Source: an uncultured Bacilli bacterium
GTDB taxonomy: Bacteria > Bacillota_I > Bacilli_A > RF39 > UBA660
DNA: 64,000 nucleotides
Direction of reading: 5' to 3'
Assembly (NCBI GenBank): GCA_934183185.1
Contig: CAKPSO010000002.1
Span: 1-64,000, forward strand
Position numbers and translations under genes: made by a program. Under the pieces are notes generated by a model. That model searched no databases. It was not told the DNA's origin and saw only the letters and a program-made list of their open reading frames with translations. Each line of letters begins with the position of its first letter. The stretch's first letter is position 1. Shown one piece after another: positions 49,993 to 57,352 of the stretch.

Positions 49993-51920
49993 TACGGAGC
50001 AAGCACTACACGAAAAGAATTGTACGTGTCCACATCGCCTGGACCGAAGCCGAATGCAAATGCACCAGATTCAGTGGCATTGTACCAATAGCCCCCGCGT
50101 ACGAACCAAGGAAAATAAAAATCAGCAAAGAGAGCGAGATCTCCATACCAACTTGATTTTTGCCTAGTTGTACCATCTGGATCTTTTTCACTTCCAAATG
50201 GGCCCATCTCTCCAGTTGCATCTCCTAAAATTCTATTATTATATTGTGTTTTAGAAATTGATGTATATTTATCCCAATATTTTGTATAAGTACTATTAGT
50301 AAAGAAGTCTTGATATATACTAGTTATTTCGCTTTTTCCCCCTACTGTTGTTGCACCAGTAGTATAGCCTGCTACATATTCCCAGGCACCTCCTGCCATA
50401 TCATAAATTCCACTTCTATTTCCTGTAGTTGATGCTACACCTGAGTTAGCATTTAAATAATTTACAGTATAGGTTCCATCTACTCCTAAAGAAGTTGATT
50501 CATGTCTATTAGTATCGGTACTTGAACTAGTTGGACCAGTTGTTGGCTCAGTAGTTGATGCATAACCGGTAATATATGCTTCATTATTATTTATTCTGAT
50601 ACTAGCTTTACTACCATATACTGAATGTTGTAAGTATGCTACCGCTCCCCACTCTGTATTCTTCATCATATGTGAATCTAAATTTCTTTGATAATCATAA
50701 CTATTTTTAAAAGCATTACCTACAGTTATATTTCGCCAACTATATACATTTGGTTTTATTATTATCTTACTTGTATCTACACTGTTTACTTGGGCGGCAC
50801 TAGTACTTGTAGCTTTATCATATCCAGTTTCAAACTTTCCTACCCAGAAACCATTTGAATCAAAACTAGTAAATGCTGGATGAGTTAACCATGAGTCCTT
50901 AGTAGTTCCATTTGATGGAGTTGTATCTTTATTCTCAAATACTACATTTATGGTTTGAACTTTGTTTTCGATACTAGTTAGGCTTGTATAATTACCTTCA
51001 TCAAATATTTGGTATTTGAACCTAGGTATCCATACAAAGTATGACTCAATATTATCTTCTGGTATTGTTTCTCCATTATTATAAGTTTTTGTTTCATCTT
51101 TTAATATTATGGCATTGGCCCATTCTTTATTTTCATACTTGTACCATTCTTTACTTATGTCTGCCTTAGTTACTGTTCCATCACCAGCTATTTTTATTGG
51201 TATTAAATTACCCTTTAATACTGGGTCTGTTCCATTTAATATTGTTTCTTTATATGCAGTTGTTTCTTTTTCTATATCCACATTTGAATATACATTTACT
51301 GTTGCTTTAAACGTTTTATCATTATATGGATATACTTGATTACCACTATTATCTTTTGTTGGTGAAAAGTCTGTAGCCTCATCTATCCATATTCTTAATC
51401 TAAAACTCTTTTCATAATTAGTAGTATTTGCTTTTATTGTTGATTGGTATAAAGTCTTTTCTATATTACCATTTACTTCTACCTTTGTATCAGCTAATTG
51501 ATTATACTTAGTTGGTGCTACTAATACTCTTTCCGTTGTATCTGTAGTATCAGTTAAATATACTTTTACTACACTAGAATCTAGTGTTGAATCGCTACTC
51601 TTTCTTAATGTTACTTCATATGGCATAATAGTATCTCCAGTATTTGTTGCCTGTACTTTAAAATCAAAAATATTATTATTACCTTCTAATAGTTTTCCTT
51701 GACTATCTGATATTGGAAAGGCATTAGTCATAGTTATACCATTTCCTCCACCACTATTTTCTGTATATATAAATTTTAATGTTCCTGTAGTTACTGTATT
51801 ATCTGTAGTTCCTAATTTTGTATAAGTAAATACTGCATAAGTTACTCCCGTAGTTATTAATAGTAGGCTAGCTATTCCAAGTAAAGATACTATTATTTGT
51901 CTACTCTTATTACTCATCAT
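49992..51920 (-). CDS. Surface protein: TasA/camelysin-like N-domain and FGE/C-type-lectin-like C-domain
   Basis: 642 residues. Signal/anchor helix (about 8-29) followed by GVTYAVFTYTKLGTTDNTVTTG, typical of TasA/CalY (camelysin) fibre proteins (about 30-215). The C-terminal part (about 285-642) follows the formylglycine-generating-enzyme/sulfatase-modifying fold: FVWIPRF, MKNTEWGAVAYL, SGIYDMAGGAWEYVAGY, and the final VRGGYW...SFRVVLAP. No catalytic Cys pair of true FGE is seen, so it is likely a ligand-binding derivative. The last 35-40 codons have foreign base composition and look like a hypervariable tip. Paralogue of the gene at 62516. GGGAG precedes the first ATG. Confidence 0.8.
   Translation of the reverse strand: MMSNKSRQIIVSLLGIASLLLITTGVTYAVFTYTKLGTTDNTVTTGTLKFIYTENSGGGNGITMTNAFPISDSQGKLLEGNNNIFDFKVQATNTGDTIMPYEVTLRKSSDSTLDSSVVKVYLTDTTDTTERVLVAPTKYNQLADTKVEVNGNIEKTLYQSTIKANTTNYEKSFRLRIWIDEATDFSPTKDNSGNQVYPYNDKTFKATVNVYSNVDIEKETTAYKETILNGTDPVLKGNLIPIKIAGDGTVTKADISKEWYKYENKEWANAIILKDETKTYNNGETIPEDNIESYFVWIPRFKYQIFDEGNYTSLTSIENKVQTINVVFENKDTTPSNGTTKDSWLTHPAFTSFDSNGFWVGKFETGYDKATSTSAAQVNSVDTSKIIIKPNVYSWRNITVGNAFKNSYDYQRNLDSHMMKNTEWGAVAYLQHSVYGSKASIRINNNEAYITGYASTTEPTTGPTSSSTDTNRHESTSLGVDGTYTVNYLNANSGVASTTGNRSGIYDMAGGAWEYVAGYTTGATTVGGKSEITSIYQDFFTNSTYTKYWDKYTSISKTQYNNRILGDATGEMGPFGSEKDPDGTTRQKSSWYGDLALFADFYFPWFVRGGYWYNATESGAFAFGFGPGDVDTYNSFRVVLAP
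49995..50112 (-). other. Candidate DGR-type variable region
   Basis: Bases 50041-50100 are 33/60 G+C, whereas 50221-50280, further up the same gene, are 12/60. The encoded end RGGYWYNATESGAFAFGF...SFRVVLAP has the RGG-W-N and GFRVVL pattern of C-type-lectin variable regions. No reverse transcriptase, accessory gene or template repeat was found in the window. Confidence 0.5.
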
Positions 51921-51996
51921 ATCACTCCCGTTTATTATTACTACTTTAGTCTACCATAATTTATTTACTTTATCAATTGTATTACTTAATAAAATT

Positions 51997-52030
51997 TAAA
52001 AAAAGAGTTTTACATACTAGTAAAACTCTT
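51997..52030 (-). terminator. Terminator after ABC-2 permease gene
   Basis: Minus-strand 11-bp perfect stem AAGAGTTTTAC / GTAAAACTCTT followed by TTTTT. Confidence 0.92.
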
Positions 52031-52036
52031 AATTAG

Positions 52037-53350
52037 TTATTTACTTTTTGCAGCTTTGAATAACCTATGCCACATCTTATCAGTAGAATAATTTAAAATA
52101 CCTACTTTATATATTCTTAAACCATACTTAATAGCTATAAAAATAAATACTATTAGGGCTATAATTGATATTAAAACATCTATTACTGTTATTTGGCCTA
52201 TTACTAATAAAGCTGGTGCTAATAAACAAGATATAAATGGTAAATAAGATAATATTCTAATAATAGTAGAGCCCTCAAACATACCTGCCATAATAGCTAA
52301 GTAGTATGATAATAAACATACTAGCATGATTGGCGTTTGTATTTGTTGAAAATCCTCTACATTTACAGTCATAGATGCTAATATTCCAGCAACTAATGAA
52401 TATGCTAAGAAAGATAAAACCATTAGTATTAAAGTAAGTGGTATAATATAATACATTTTATCCATTAAACCACTAGTTGATAGAGTCTGCCATACTTCTC
52501 CTATACTATCAGTAATACTATTAGCACTACTAGTTATACCTATACTATTTCTTATTAATAATCCAATAAACGCATATAAGAATAATAATATTCCTTGACC
52601 TATAACGAATATATTAGAAGCTAATATCTTAGAAAAGAAATGAGTTTTGGGGCTTACATTAGATATAATTATTTCCATACTTCTAGTAGATTTTTCTTCA
52701 TTTATTTCAGAACCTAACATCTGTACTAAAAATACTACTAACATAAAGAAAGGTAAGATTACAGTTGGAAATACTGTACCCATTATCATAGCCATACTTT
52801 CTTCTTCACTCTTAGCTTCTTCATCTAATATAACTCTATCTATAGGTATAGATGAAGTGATTCTATTTAATTCACTAAAGTCAATAGTAGTTAAATTCAT
52901 AGCTACCTCTGTTTTAGTAGATGTTAGTGCCTGTACTAAAGTTTGATAATACATAGTATCTATCTTCTCTTTTGACATAATAGTAGCTTTAATATAAGCA
53001 CTGTCATCTTCATCAAAGATGATTGCTATCTTATTGGAATCATTTATTTCTTTCTTCAAATCTTCTTCACTTTTAGTAGTTATTTCTACTTTAGTTTTAT
53101 AATCATTTCCTAAAAGTGTATTAGTACTATTTAAATTCTTTTCAAATATATCGCCTACTAAATTAGATTTATCTAATACAATTACATTTACTGTATCATT
53201 AAAATCTCCACCAAAAAAGTGTATGATATTATCCATATTTATTAAACAAGTTATTACGATTAATAGAATAATATTAGCTATTAAAAACCATTTAGTTTTT
53301 ACCTTTTTCTTTAGTGATACTCCTACTAAATACCAAAATTTACTATTCAT
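52037..53350 (-). CDS. ABC-2 type exporter permease (NatB/YhaP-like)
   Basis: About 437 residues. N-terminal helix (about 19-37), exterior domain (about 45-175), then a bundle of about six helices with MEIIISNVSPKTHFFSKILASN, the conserved cytosolic loop of NatB/YhaP permeases. Start at ATG 53350, 4-5 bases after AGGTGAG. It overlaps the ATPase gene. NatAB-type systems export Na+ or drugs, but the substrate cannot be read here. Confidence 0.9.
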   Translation of the reverse strand: MNSKFWYLVGVSLKKKVKTKWFLIANIILLIVITCLINMDNIIHFFGGDFNDTVNVIVLDKSNLVGDIFEKNLNSTNTLLGNDYKTKVEITTKSEEDLKKEINDSNKIAIIFDEDDSAYIKATIMSKEKIDTMYYQTLVQALTSTKTEVAMNLTTIDFSELNRITSSIPIDRVILDEEAKSEEESMAMIMGTVFPTVILPFFMLVVFLVQMLGSEINEEKSTRSMEIIISNVSPKTHFFSKILASNIFVIGQGILLFLYAFIGLLIRNSIGITSSANSITDSIGEVWQTLSTSGLMDKMYYIIPLTLILMVLSFLAYSLVAGILASMTVNVEDFQQIQTPIMLVCLLSYYLAIMAGMFEGSTIIRILSYLPFISCLLAPALLVIGQITVIDVLISIIALIVFIFIAIKYGLRIYKVGILNYSTDKMWHRLFKAAKSK

Positions 53351-54236
53351 ACTTCTCACCTACTTTAGAGATAAATATTTCGTTTAGAGTTGGTTCTTCT
53401 ACCACAAACTTAGTTATCTTATTCTTAGAAATAGATTCAAATACAGAGTCAACAACTTCTTCATCTTTAATTTTAACTTCGTATTCATTAGCTAATTTTT
53501 CTACTTTTATTACACCGTCTATTGATTTTATTTTTTCTATATCAATATCACCTATAATATGGATATTCTTTTTACGATATTCTTTCTTAATATCTTTTAA
53601 ATACCCTTCTAATACTACTTTACCTTTTACTAGAATTATTAATTTTTCACAAAACATTTCTATATGTTCCATTTGATGTGATGAAAAGATAATAGAGCAT
53701 CCTTTTTTCTGTAGTTCATAGATTGCTTGTTTAAACATTTCTACATTTATTGGATCTAAGCCAGTAAATGGTTCATCTAATATTAATAGTTTTGGTTCAT
53801 TTATTACTGCTGAAATAAACTGTATTTTCTGTTGATTACCTTTAGATAATTCTTTTATTTTTCTATTTTTATATTCTTCTATTTTGAACTTTTTTAACCA
53901 TTCATCAAGTCTTTCTAATACTACCTCTTCTCTCATACCTTTTAATATGCCATAATATACTATCTGATCTTTTACAGTCATTTTAGTAAGTAGGCTTCTT
54001 TCTTCAGTAACGAAACCAATTTTATCAGTAACAGTATAATCTATTTTTTTATCATCTAAAGTTACTGTACCATTATCTGCTTCTAACAAGCCCATAATAA
54101 TACGAAAGGTAGTAGTTTTACCTGCACCATTAGCTCCTAATAATCCAAATATTTCCCCATCTTTAACGGTAAATGATAAATTATCTACAGCTAAGTTACT
54201 TCCATATGATTTTGAGATATTTTTTACTTTTAGCAT
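53343..54236 (-). CDS. ABC exporter ATPase (NatA/YhaQ-like)
   Basis: About 297 residues. Walker A GANGAGKTT (about 36-44), signature LSKGNQQK (about 127-134), Walker B LLILDEPF (about 147-154), H-loop SSHQMEH (about 181-187), and a C-terminal DUF4162-type domain ending VEEPTLNEIFISKVG. The frame opens at 54272, but ATG 54236 follows GGGGTGAC. The gene overlaps its permease by 8 bases. Confidence 0.93.
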   Translation of the reverse strand: MLKVKNISKSYGSNLAVDNLSFTVKDGEIFGLLGANGAGKTTTFRIIMGLLEADNGTVTLDDKKIDYTVTDKIGFVTEERSLLTKMTVKDQIVYYGILKGMREEVVLERLDEWLKKFKIEEYKNRKIKELSKGNQQKIQFISAVINEPKLLILDEPFTGLDPINVEMFKQAIYELQKKGCSIIFSSHQMEHIEMFCEKLIILVKGKVVLEGYLKDIKKEYRKKNIHIIGDIDIEKIKSIDGVIKVEKLANEYEVKIKDEEVVDSVFESISKNKITKFVVEEPTLNEIFISKVGEKYE

Positions 54237-54255
54237 TTTGTCACCCCACAATATA

Positions 54256-54277
54256 AAACATTGCTTAAGCAATGTTT
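54256..54277 (-). terminator. Palindromic terminator after the lipoprotein gene
   Basis: A perfect palindrome AAACATTGCTTAAGCAATGTTT, followed on the minus strand by TATATTG. It may act as a partial terminator between the lipoprotein and the ABC ATPase genes. Confidence 0.6.
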
Positions 54278-54281
54278 ACTT

Positions 54282-54749
54282 TTACTTACAAGTTGCTCCT
54301 ATACTTTCGTATACAGCTTGAATATCAGCAAGTTTAACCTTACCATCTTTGATTAAACTACTATTATTACTGTCAATTTCAATTAACTTATCTGTATCAA
54401 TTTTACTGTAATCAATAGTTACTACACTAGTCATTGTGTCATCTTTTACTGTTACATCATAATCATAATATTTAACATCTTTGTATGGTGAATATATTGA
54501 TTCTACTTGGGTTTTATAGGCTTCTAAATATGATTCTTGGTTGCTGATAACTTTTTCTGTTGATTTTACAGTAGTAACATAATCTCCTTTATAGTTTACT
54601 TCATAACGTAAGTCAGCTTTAACACCATCTGTGATAGTAGTTGTGTTAGTACATGTTAGTTTTTTCTCACTTTCGTTAGATTTTGATTCACATCCAGCTA
54701 ATGTGAATACTCCTACAGTAATTAGTAATAAACTTAAAAATTTTTTCAT
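54282..54749 (-). CDS. YehR/DUF1307-family lipoprotein
   Basis: About 155 residues. Signal peptide with lipobox LAGC (Cys about residue 20), a polar linker, then a domain with CTNTTTITDGVKADLRYEVNY and later YYDYDVTVKDDTMTSVVTIDY that fits the DUF1307/YehR lipoprotein pattern. Function unknown. Start at ATG 54749; a GTG three codons upstream also opens the frame. It precedes the ABC exporter on the same strand. Confidence 0.8.
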   Translation of the reverse strand: MKKFLSLLLITVGVFTLAGCESKSNESEKKLTCTNTTTITDGVKADLRYEVNYKGDYVTTVKSTEKVISNQESYLEAYKTQVESIYSPYKDVKYYDYDVTVKDDTMTSVVTIDYSKIDTDKLIEIDSNNSSLIKDGKVKLADIQAVYESIGATCK

Positions 54750-54852
54750 TCCTCTCACCTTTCTTTTTTAAGCTTTTTTTGCTTATCTTGATGCATTACT
54801 ATTTAATTCTATCATACTATTTTATGTTTGATAAGACTAATTTTTGGTAAAA

Positions 54853-54881
54853 AGAAAAAAGATACTCATTACTTGAGTATC
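54853..54881 (-). terminator. Terminator after the cotF-like gene
   Basis: Minus-strand GATACTCA / TGAGTATC stem with TTTTTTC tail. Confidence 0.85.
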
Positions 54882-54884
54882 CAT

Positions 54885-55202
54885 CTATATTTCTAGGTCT
54901 GATAGCTTAGTTTGAAAGCAATTAAGTTTTTCCTCAATTTTACTATCAGGTGCTTTTTCTAGGGTATACCAACCATTTTTAAACATCAGGTTGTATATGT
55001 CACGTGCCATATCTTTAGTATCTTCAAACATTGAAAAATAATTTTCATATAAATCATCATTACTAGCTTCACTTAGAGCTATAGAATAATCGTTAGATAA
55101 ATTTTTTTCTAATTCTAAGATGCTGTTTAAATAATCTCTATCATTCATTTCAATACCTGTAGGTACTTCTGTTTTTCTATTTCCCACTTTATTCTCCTTC
55201 AT
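54885..55202 (-). CDS. CotF-like spore coat family protein
   Basis: About 105 residues. NDRDYLNSILELEKNLSNDY and MARDIYNLMFKNGWYTLEKAP match the CotF family (ferritin-like helical coat proteins of Bacillus/Clostridium), including the GWY-x-x-EKA end. The start is probably the ATG at 55202 or 55205, downstream of GGAGG. It overlaps the preceding gene by about 14 bases. Together the two form the small coat-protein pair common in spore formers; a non-spore role is possible. Confidence 0.75.
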   Translation of the reverse strand: MKENKVGNRKTEVPTGIEMNDRDYLNSILELEKNLSNDYSIALSEASNDDLYENYFSMFEDTKDMARDIYNLMFKNGWYTLEKAPDSKIEEKLNCFQTKLSDLEI

Positions 55203-55440
55203 CATATTCCTCCTCATCATATTCTACTTCTAAATAGGCATCACCATTTAAAATTGAAACCAAATATAATAAGTGATTATAGTGCATATTTTGTGCACTT
55301 TCTAGTAGTTCTTTTATTTCAGGCTGTTTGATATTAGATATATAACTGTTTATTTGCTTATATGCTGTATAATTCCATTCAAACATATCAGAAATATAAG
55401 ATAAATCTTTAGTTGATATCATTTGTGGTACTGTATCCAT
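55189..55440 (-). CDS. Small ferritin-like coat-associated protein, partner of CotF-like gene
   Basis: 83 residues. The central KDLSYISDMFEWNYTAYKQI and HYNHLLYLVSIL match short helical proteins that precede cotF genes in clostridia and bacilli. The acidic tail YDEEEYDEGE is formed by the overlap with the next gene's ribosome site. GGGAGG precedes the ATG. A GAATA/CAATATA pair 18 bases apart upstream vaguely resembles a sigma-G promoter, which is weak evidence in such AT-rich DNA. Confidence 0.65.
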   Translation of the reverse strand: MDTVPQMISTKDLSYISDMFEWNYTAYKQINSYISNIKQPEIKELLESAQNMHYNHLLYLVSILNGDAYLEVEYDEEEYDEGE

Positions 55441-55526
55441 AATTTTTTTCCTCCCAATATTATATTGAGATAATTTGGTTACTATTATTCACAATTTATT
55501 TATTATTTTAAATATATAGATAAACT

Positions 55527-55569
55527 CAAAAAAATAACTGAATTTATTATTTTTAATAAATCAGTTATT
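55527..55569 (-). terminator. Terminator after the gerE-like gene
   Basis: Minus-strand perfect 9-bp stem AATAACTGA / TCAGTTATT extended by an AT-rich inner stem, followed by TTTTTTG. Confidence 0.88.
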
Positions 55570-55592
55570 CAACTATTGGTTAGATTTAATTT

Positions 55593-55799
55593 TTATAACG
55601 ATAACTCTTTTAATCTTAATAATTCTACTACTGCTCCTGCTCTACCTGTTACTCCTAGTTTTTGAATTACGTTTGAAATATGATTTCTTACGGTTTTTTC
55701 ACTAATATTTAGTTTACTAGCTATTTCTTTAGTAGTTTTATTTAAAACTAATAAAGAGAAAACTTCATATTCTCTTTTGGTTAAGATACCTGTATTCAC
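55593..55799 (-). CDS. gerE: GerE-like LuxR-type HTH regulator
   Basis: 68 residues, a stand-alone LuxR/GerE helix-turn-helix: LTKREYEVFSLLVLNKTTKEIA, then SEKTVRNHISNVIQKLGV, the standard recognition helix region, with no receiver or ligand domain. Size and single-domain form match B. subtilis GerE, the late mother-cell regulator of coat genes. It lies between the cot-like pair and spoIIIAH. The start is GTG (55799), 7 bases after AAGGAG. A LuxR-type regulator of another process is possible, but the neighbours favour sporulation. Confidence 0.8.
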   Translation of the reverse strand: MNTGILTKREYEVFSLLVLNKTTKEIASKLNISEKTVRNHISNVIQKLGVTGRAGAVVELLRLKELSL

Positions 55800-55879
55800 A
55801 TTTTCACTCCTTCTATTTAATACACATTATTACTCATATTATTTTATGTAATTAGCTATTAAATAGATAGTGAATCTGC

Positions 55880-56395
55880 CTACTTTTCAAATTTTACAGT
55901 TACATATACTTTATCCTGAAATTCTTCTTGAATAGCCTTCATTATTTGATTGGCTAAATTACTATCATGTTCTTTTTTTACAGCCACTACTTTTACTTCA
56001 CTGTTATCGATTTTAACAAAGCTATCTAGGCTAAAATTCTTTTTTATTTTTTCTTCTAGGGCTTCTTCTTTTCCTTTTATGTCTGTTAAGTATTTAATCT
56101 GTTCATAAGCATTATTTTTTTCTTCAGTAGTTGCTTTATCATTGGTTAGTGTTCCTTTTAAATCTGATACCATTTCTTCTCTTTCCTGCTCTAAATTTAC
56201 TCTCATAGAAACAAGGGCTTCACTTTCTTTTATTGTAACAGTAGGTTCTTCTTCCTTATTTACTTTATCTTCTTTATCTGTATAGCTACTATTATTAGTA
56301 AGTAATAATTCATTTGGCATAGTGATGTAGTAAACACTTAATACTAGTATTAGACTAAATAATGTTAAAAACCATAGACTTTGTTTATTTATCAT
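55880..56395 (-). CDS. spoIIIAH: Stage III sporulation protein AH
   Basis: 171 residues. The N-terminus MINKQSLWFLTLFSLILVLS with the following membrane helix and YYITMPNE matches SpoIIIAH closely. The exterior part (about 70-171) is a YscJ/FliF-like domain preceded by a coiled coil (LEQEREEMVSDLKG, KGKEEALEEKI). In spore formers SpoIIIAH in the mother-cell membrane pairs with SpoIIQ of the forespore. The usual neighbours spoIIIAA-AG are missing here, although efp lies directly upstream as in Bacillus. GAGGAG precedes the ATG, and a sigma-E-like promoter lies upstream. Confidence 0.88.
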   Translation of the reverse strand: MINKQSLWFLTLFSLILVLSVYYITMPNELLLTNNSSYTDKEDKVNKEEEPTVTIKESEALVSMRVNLEQEREEMVSDLKGTLTNDKATTEEKNNAYEQIKYLTDIKGKEEALEEKIKKNFSLDSFVKIDNSEVKVVAVKKEHDSNLANQIMKAIQEEFQDKVYVTVKFEK

Positions 56396-56420
56396 ATCTA
56401 TTTCTCCTCTTTTCTAATAC

Positions 56421-56448
56421 ATTGTATGAGAGCGTTATAAATTTATGC
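56421..56448 (-). promoter_or_regulatory. Sigma-E-like promoter of spoIIIAH
   Basis: Minus strand GCATAAA, 13 bases, CATACAAT. The -10 box fits the sigma-E consensus CATACA-T exactly and the -35 box fits KMATATT at 5 of 7 positions. It lies 25 bases before the start codon. Confidence 0.6.
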
Positions 56449-56449
56449 G

Positions 56450-56474
56450 AAAAAAAAGAGCATTAATTATGCTC
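56450..56474 (-). terminator. Terminator after efp
   Basis: Minus-strand GAGCAT-AATTA-ATGCTC stem followed by eight T. It overlaps the efp stop and precedes the spoIIIAH promoter. Confidence 0.92.
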
Positions 56475-57024
56475 TTGATGCGTATTTACCATCTTTAGTA
56501 GTAACTAAGATTGTTTCACCTTCACCTATAAATAAAGGTACTTTAATAGTCATACCATTTTCTAGAGTAGCATCTTTCATTGCTCCAGTAGATGTATTAC
56601 CTTTAACAGCAGGTTCAGAATGAGTAATAACATACTCAATTTTATCAGGAAGTGATATTCCTAGTACTTCACCTTCATAGAAAGTAATATTAACCATTAA
56701 ATTTTCTTTTAAGAATTTGGCATCATCTCCAAGAGAAGATTTGTTTAACTCTATTTGATCGTAAGTTTCCATATTCATAAAATAGTAAACTCCACTCATT
56801 TCATATAGGTATTGCATATCTCTCTTTTCAATACGAGCTGCTTCTACTTTAGTACCGGCATTAAATCTTTCTTCAATAATAGAACCAGTTCTTAAGTTTT
56901 TTAATTTAGCAGTAACGAAAGCTGCACCTTTACCTGGCTTTACATGACCTGTTTCTAATACTGTAAAAAGATTACCATCCATTTGAATTGTCATACCGGC
57001 TTTTAAATCATTTGTATTAATCAT
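56467..57024 (-). CDS. efp: Elongation factor P
   Basis: 185 residues: DLKAGMTIQMDGNLFTVLET (domain I), HVKPGKGAAFVTAKLKNL containing the modifiable loop PGKGAAF with Lys about 32, and the C-terminal TSTGAMKDATLENGMTIKVPLFI. It relieves stalling at polyproline. The surface proteins in this window have many Pro-Thr repeats, although PPP runs are not evident. No EpmA/EpmB-type modification genes are visible. Confidence 0.98.
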   Translation of the reverse strand: MINTNDLKAGMTIQMDGNLFTVLETGHVKPGKGAAFVTAKLKNLRTGSIIEERFNAGTKVEAARIEKRDMQYLYEMSGVYYFMNMETYDQIELNKSSLGDDAKFLKENLMVNITFYEGEVLGISLPDKIEYVITHSEPAVKGNTSTGAMKDATLENGMTIKVPLFIGEGETILVTTKDGKYASRA

Positions 57025-57040
57025 TGTGATCCTCCTTTAG

Positions 57041-57068
57041 AAAATAATAGGAGAATCATGTTCTCCCT
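57041..57068 (-). terminator. Terminator after rpmG
   Basis: Minus-strand AGGGAGAA / TTCTCCT stem followed by ATTATTTTC, a moderately T-rich tail. Confidence 0.6.
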
Positions 57069-57081
57069 ATATTTTATCTTA

Positions 57082-57246
57082 CTATTTCTTTTCTTTATGT
57101 GTTGTATGCTTTTGGCATCTTGGGCAGTATTTACTTATTTCAAGTCTGTCTGTCGTATTTTTTACATTCTTACTAACTCTATAATTTTCTTCATTACACT
57201 CTGTACAAACTAGAGTTTTATTTTGTCTATTTCCAACTTTTGCCAT
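57082..57246 (-). CDS. rpmG: 50S ribosomal protein L33 (zinc-ribbon form)
   Basis: 54 residues: MAKVGNRQNKTLVCTECNEE, then NYRVSKNVKNTTDRLEISKY and CPRCQKHTTHKEKK. Two CxxC pairs (C14/C17, C41/C44) make it the zinc-binding C+ form. GGAGGG lies 5 bases before the ATG and a consensus promoter is upstream. It is short enough to be missed by length-filtered ORF finding. Confidence 0.97.
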   Translation of the reverse strand: MAKVGNRQNKTLVCTECNEENYRVSKNVKNTTDRLEISKYCPRCQKHTTHKEKK

Positions 57247-57272
57247 TATATCCCTCCTCGTTTCCTATATGT

Positions 57273-57301
57273 ATTATACATTAGTATAGAGAAAAATGCA
57301 A
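57273..57301 (-). promoter_or_regulatory. Promoter of rpmG
   Basis: Minus strand TTGCAT, 17 bases, TATAAT, about 27 bases before the rpmG start. Confidence 0.82.
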
Positions 57302-57352
57302 AATCTTTTTTTACTTGTTTTAATTTTTTATACTTTTTACATAGTTTTACAG

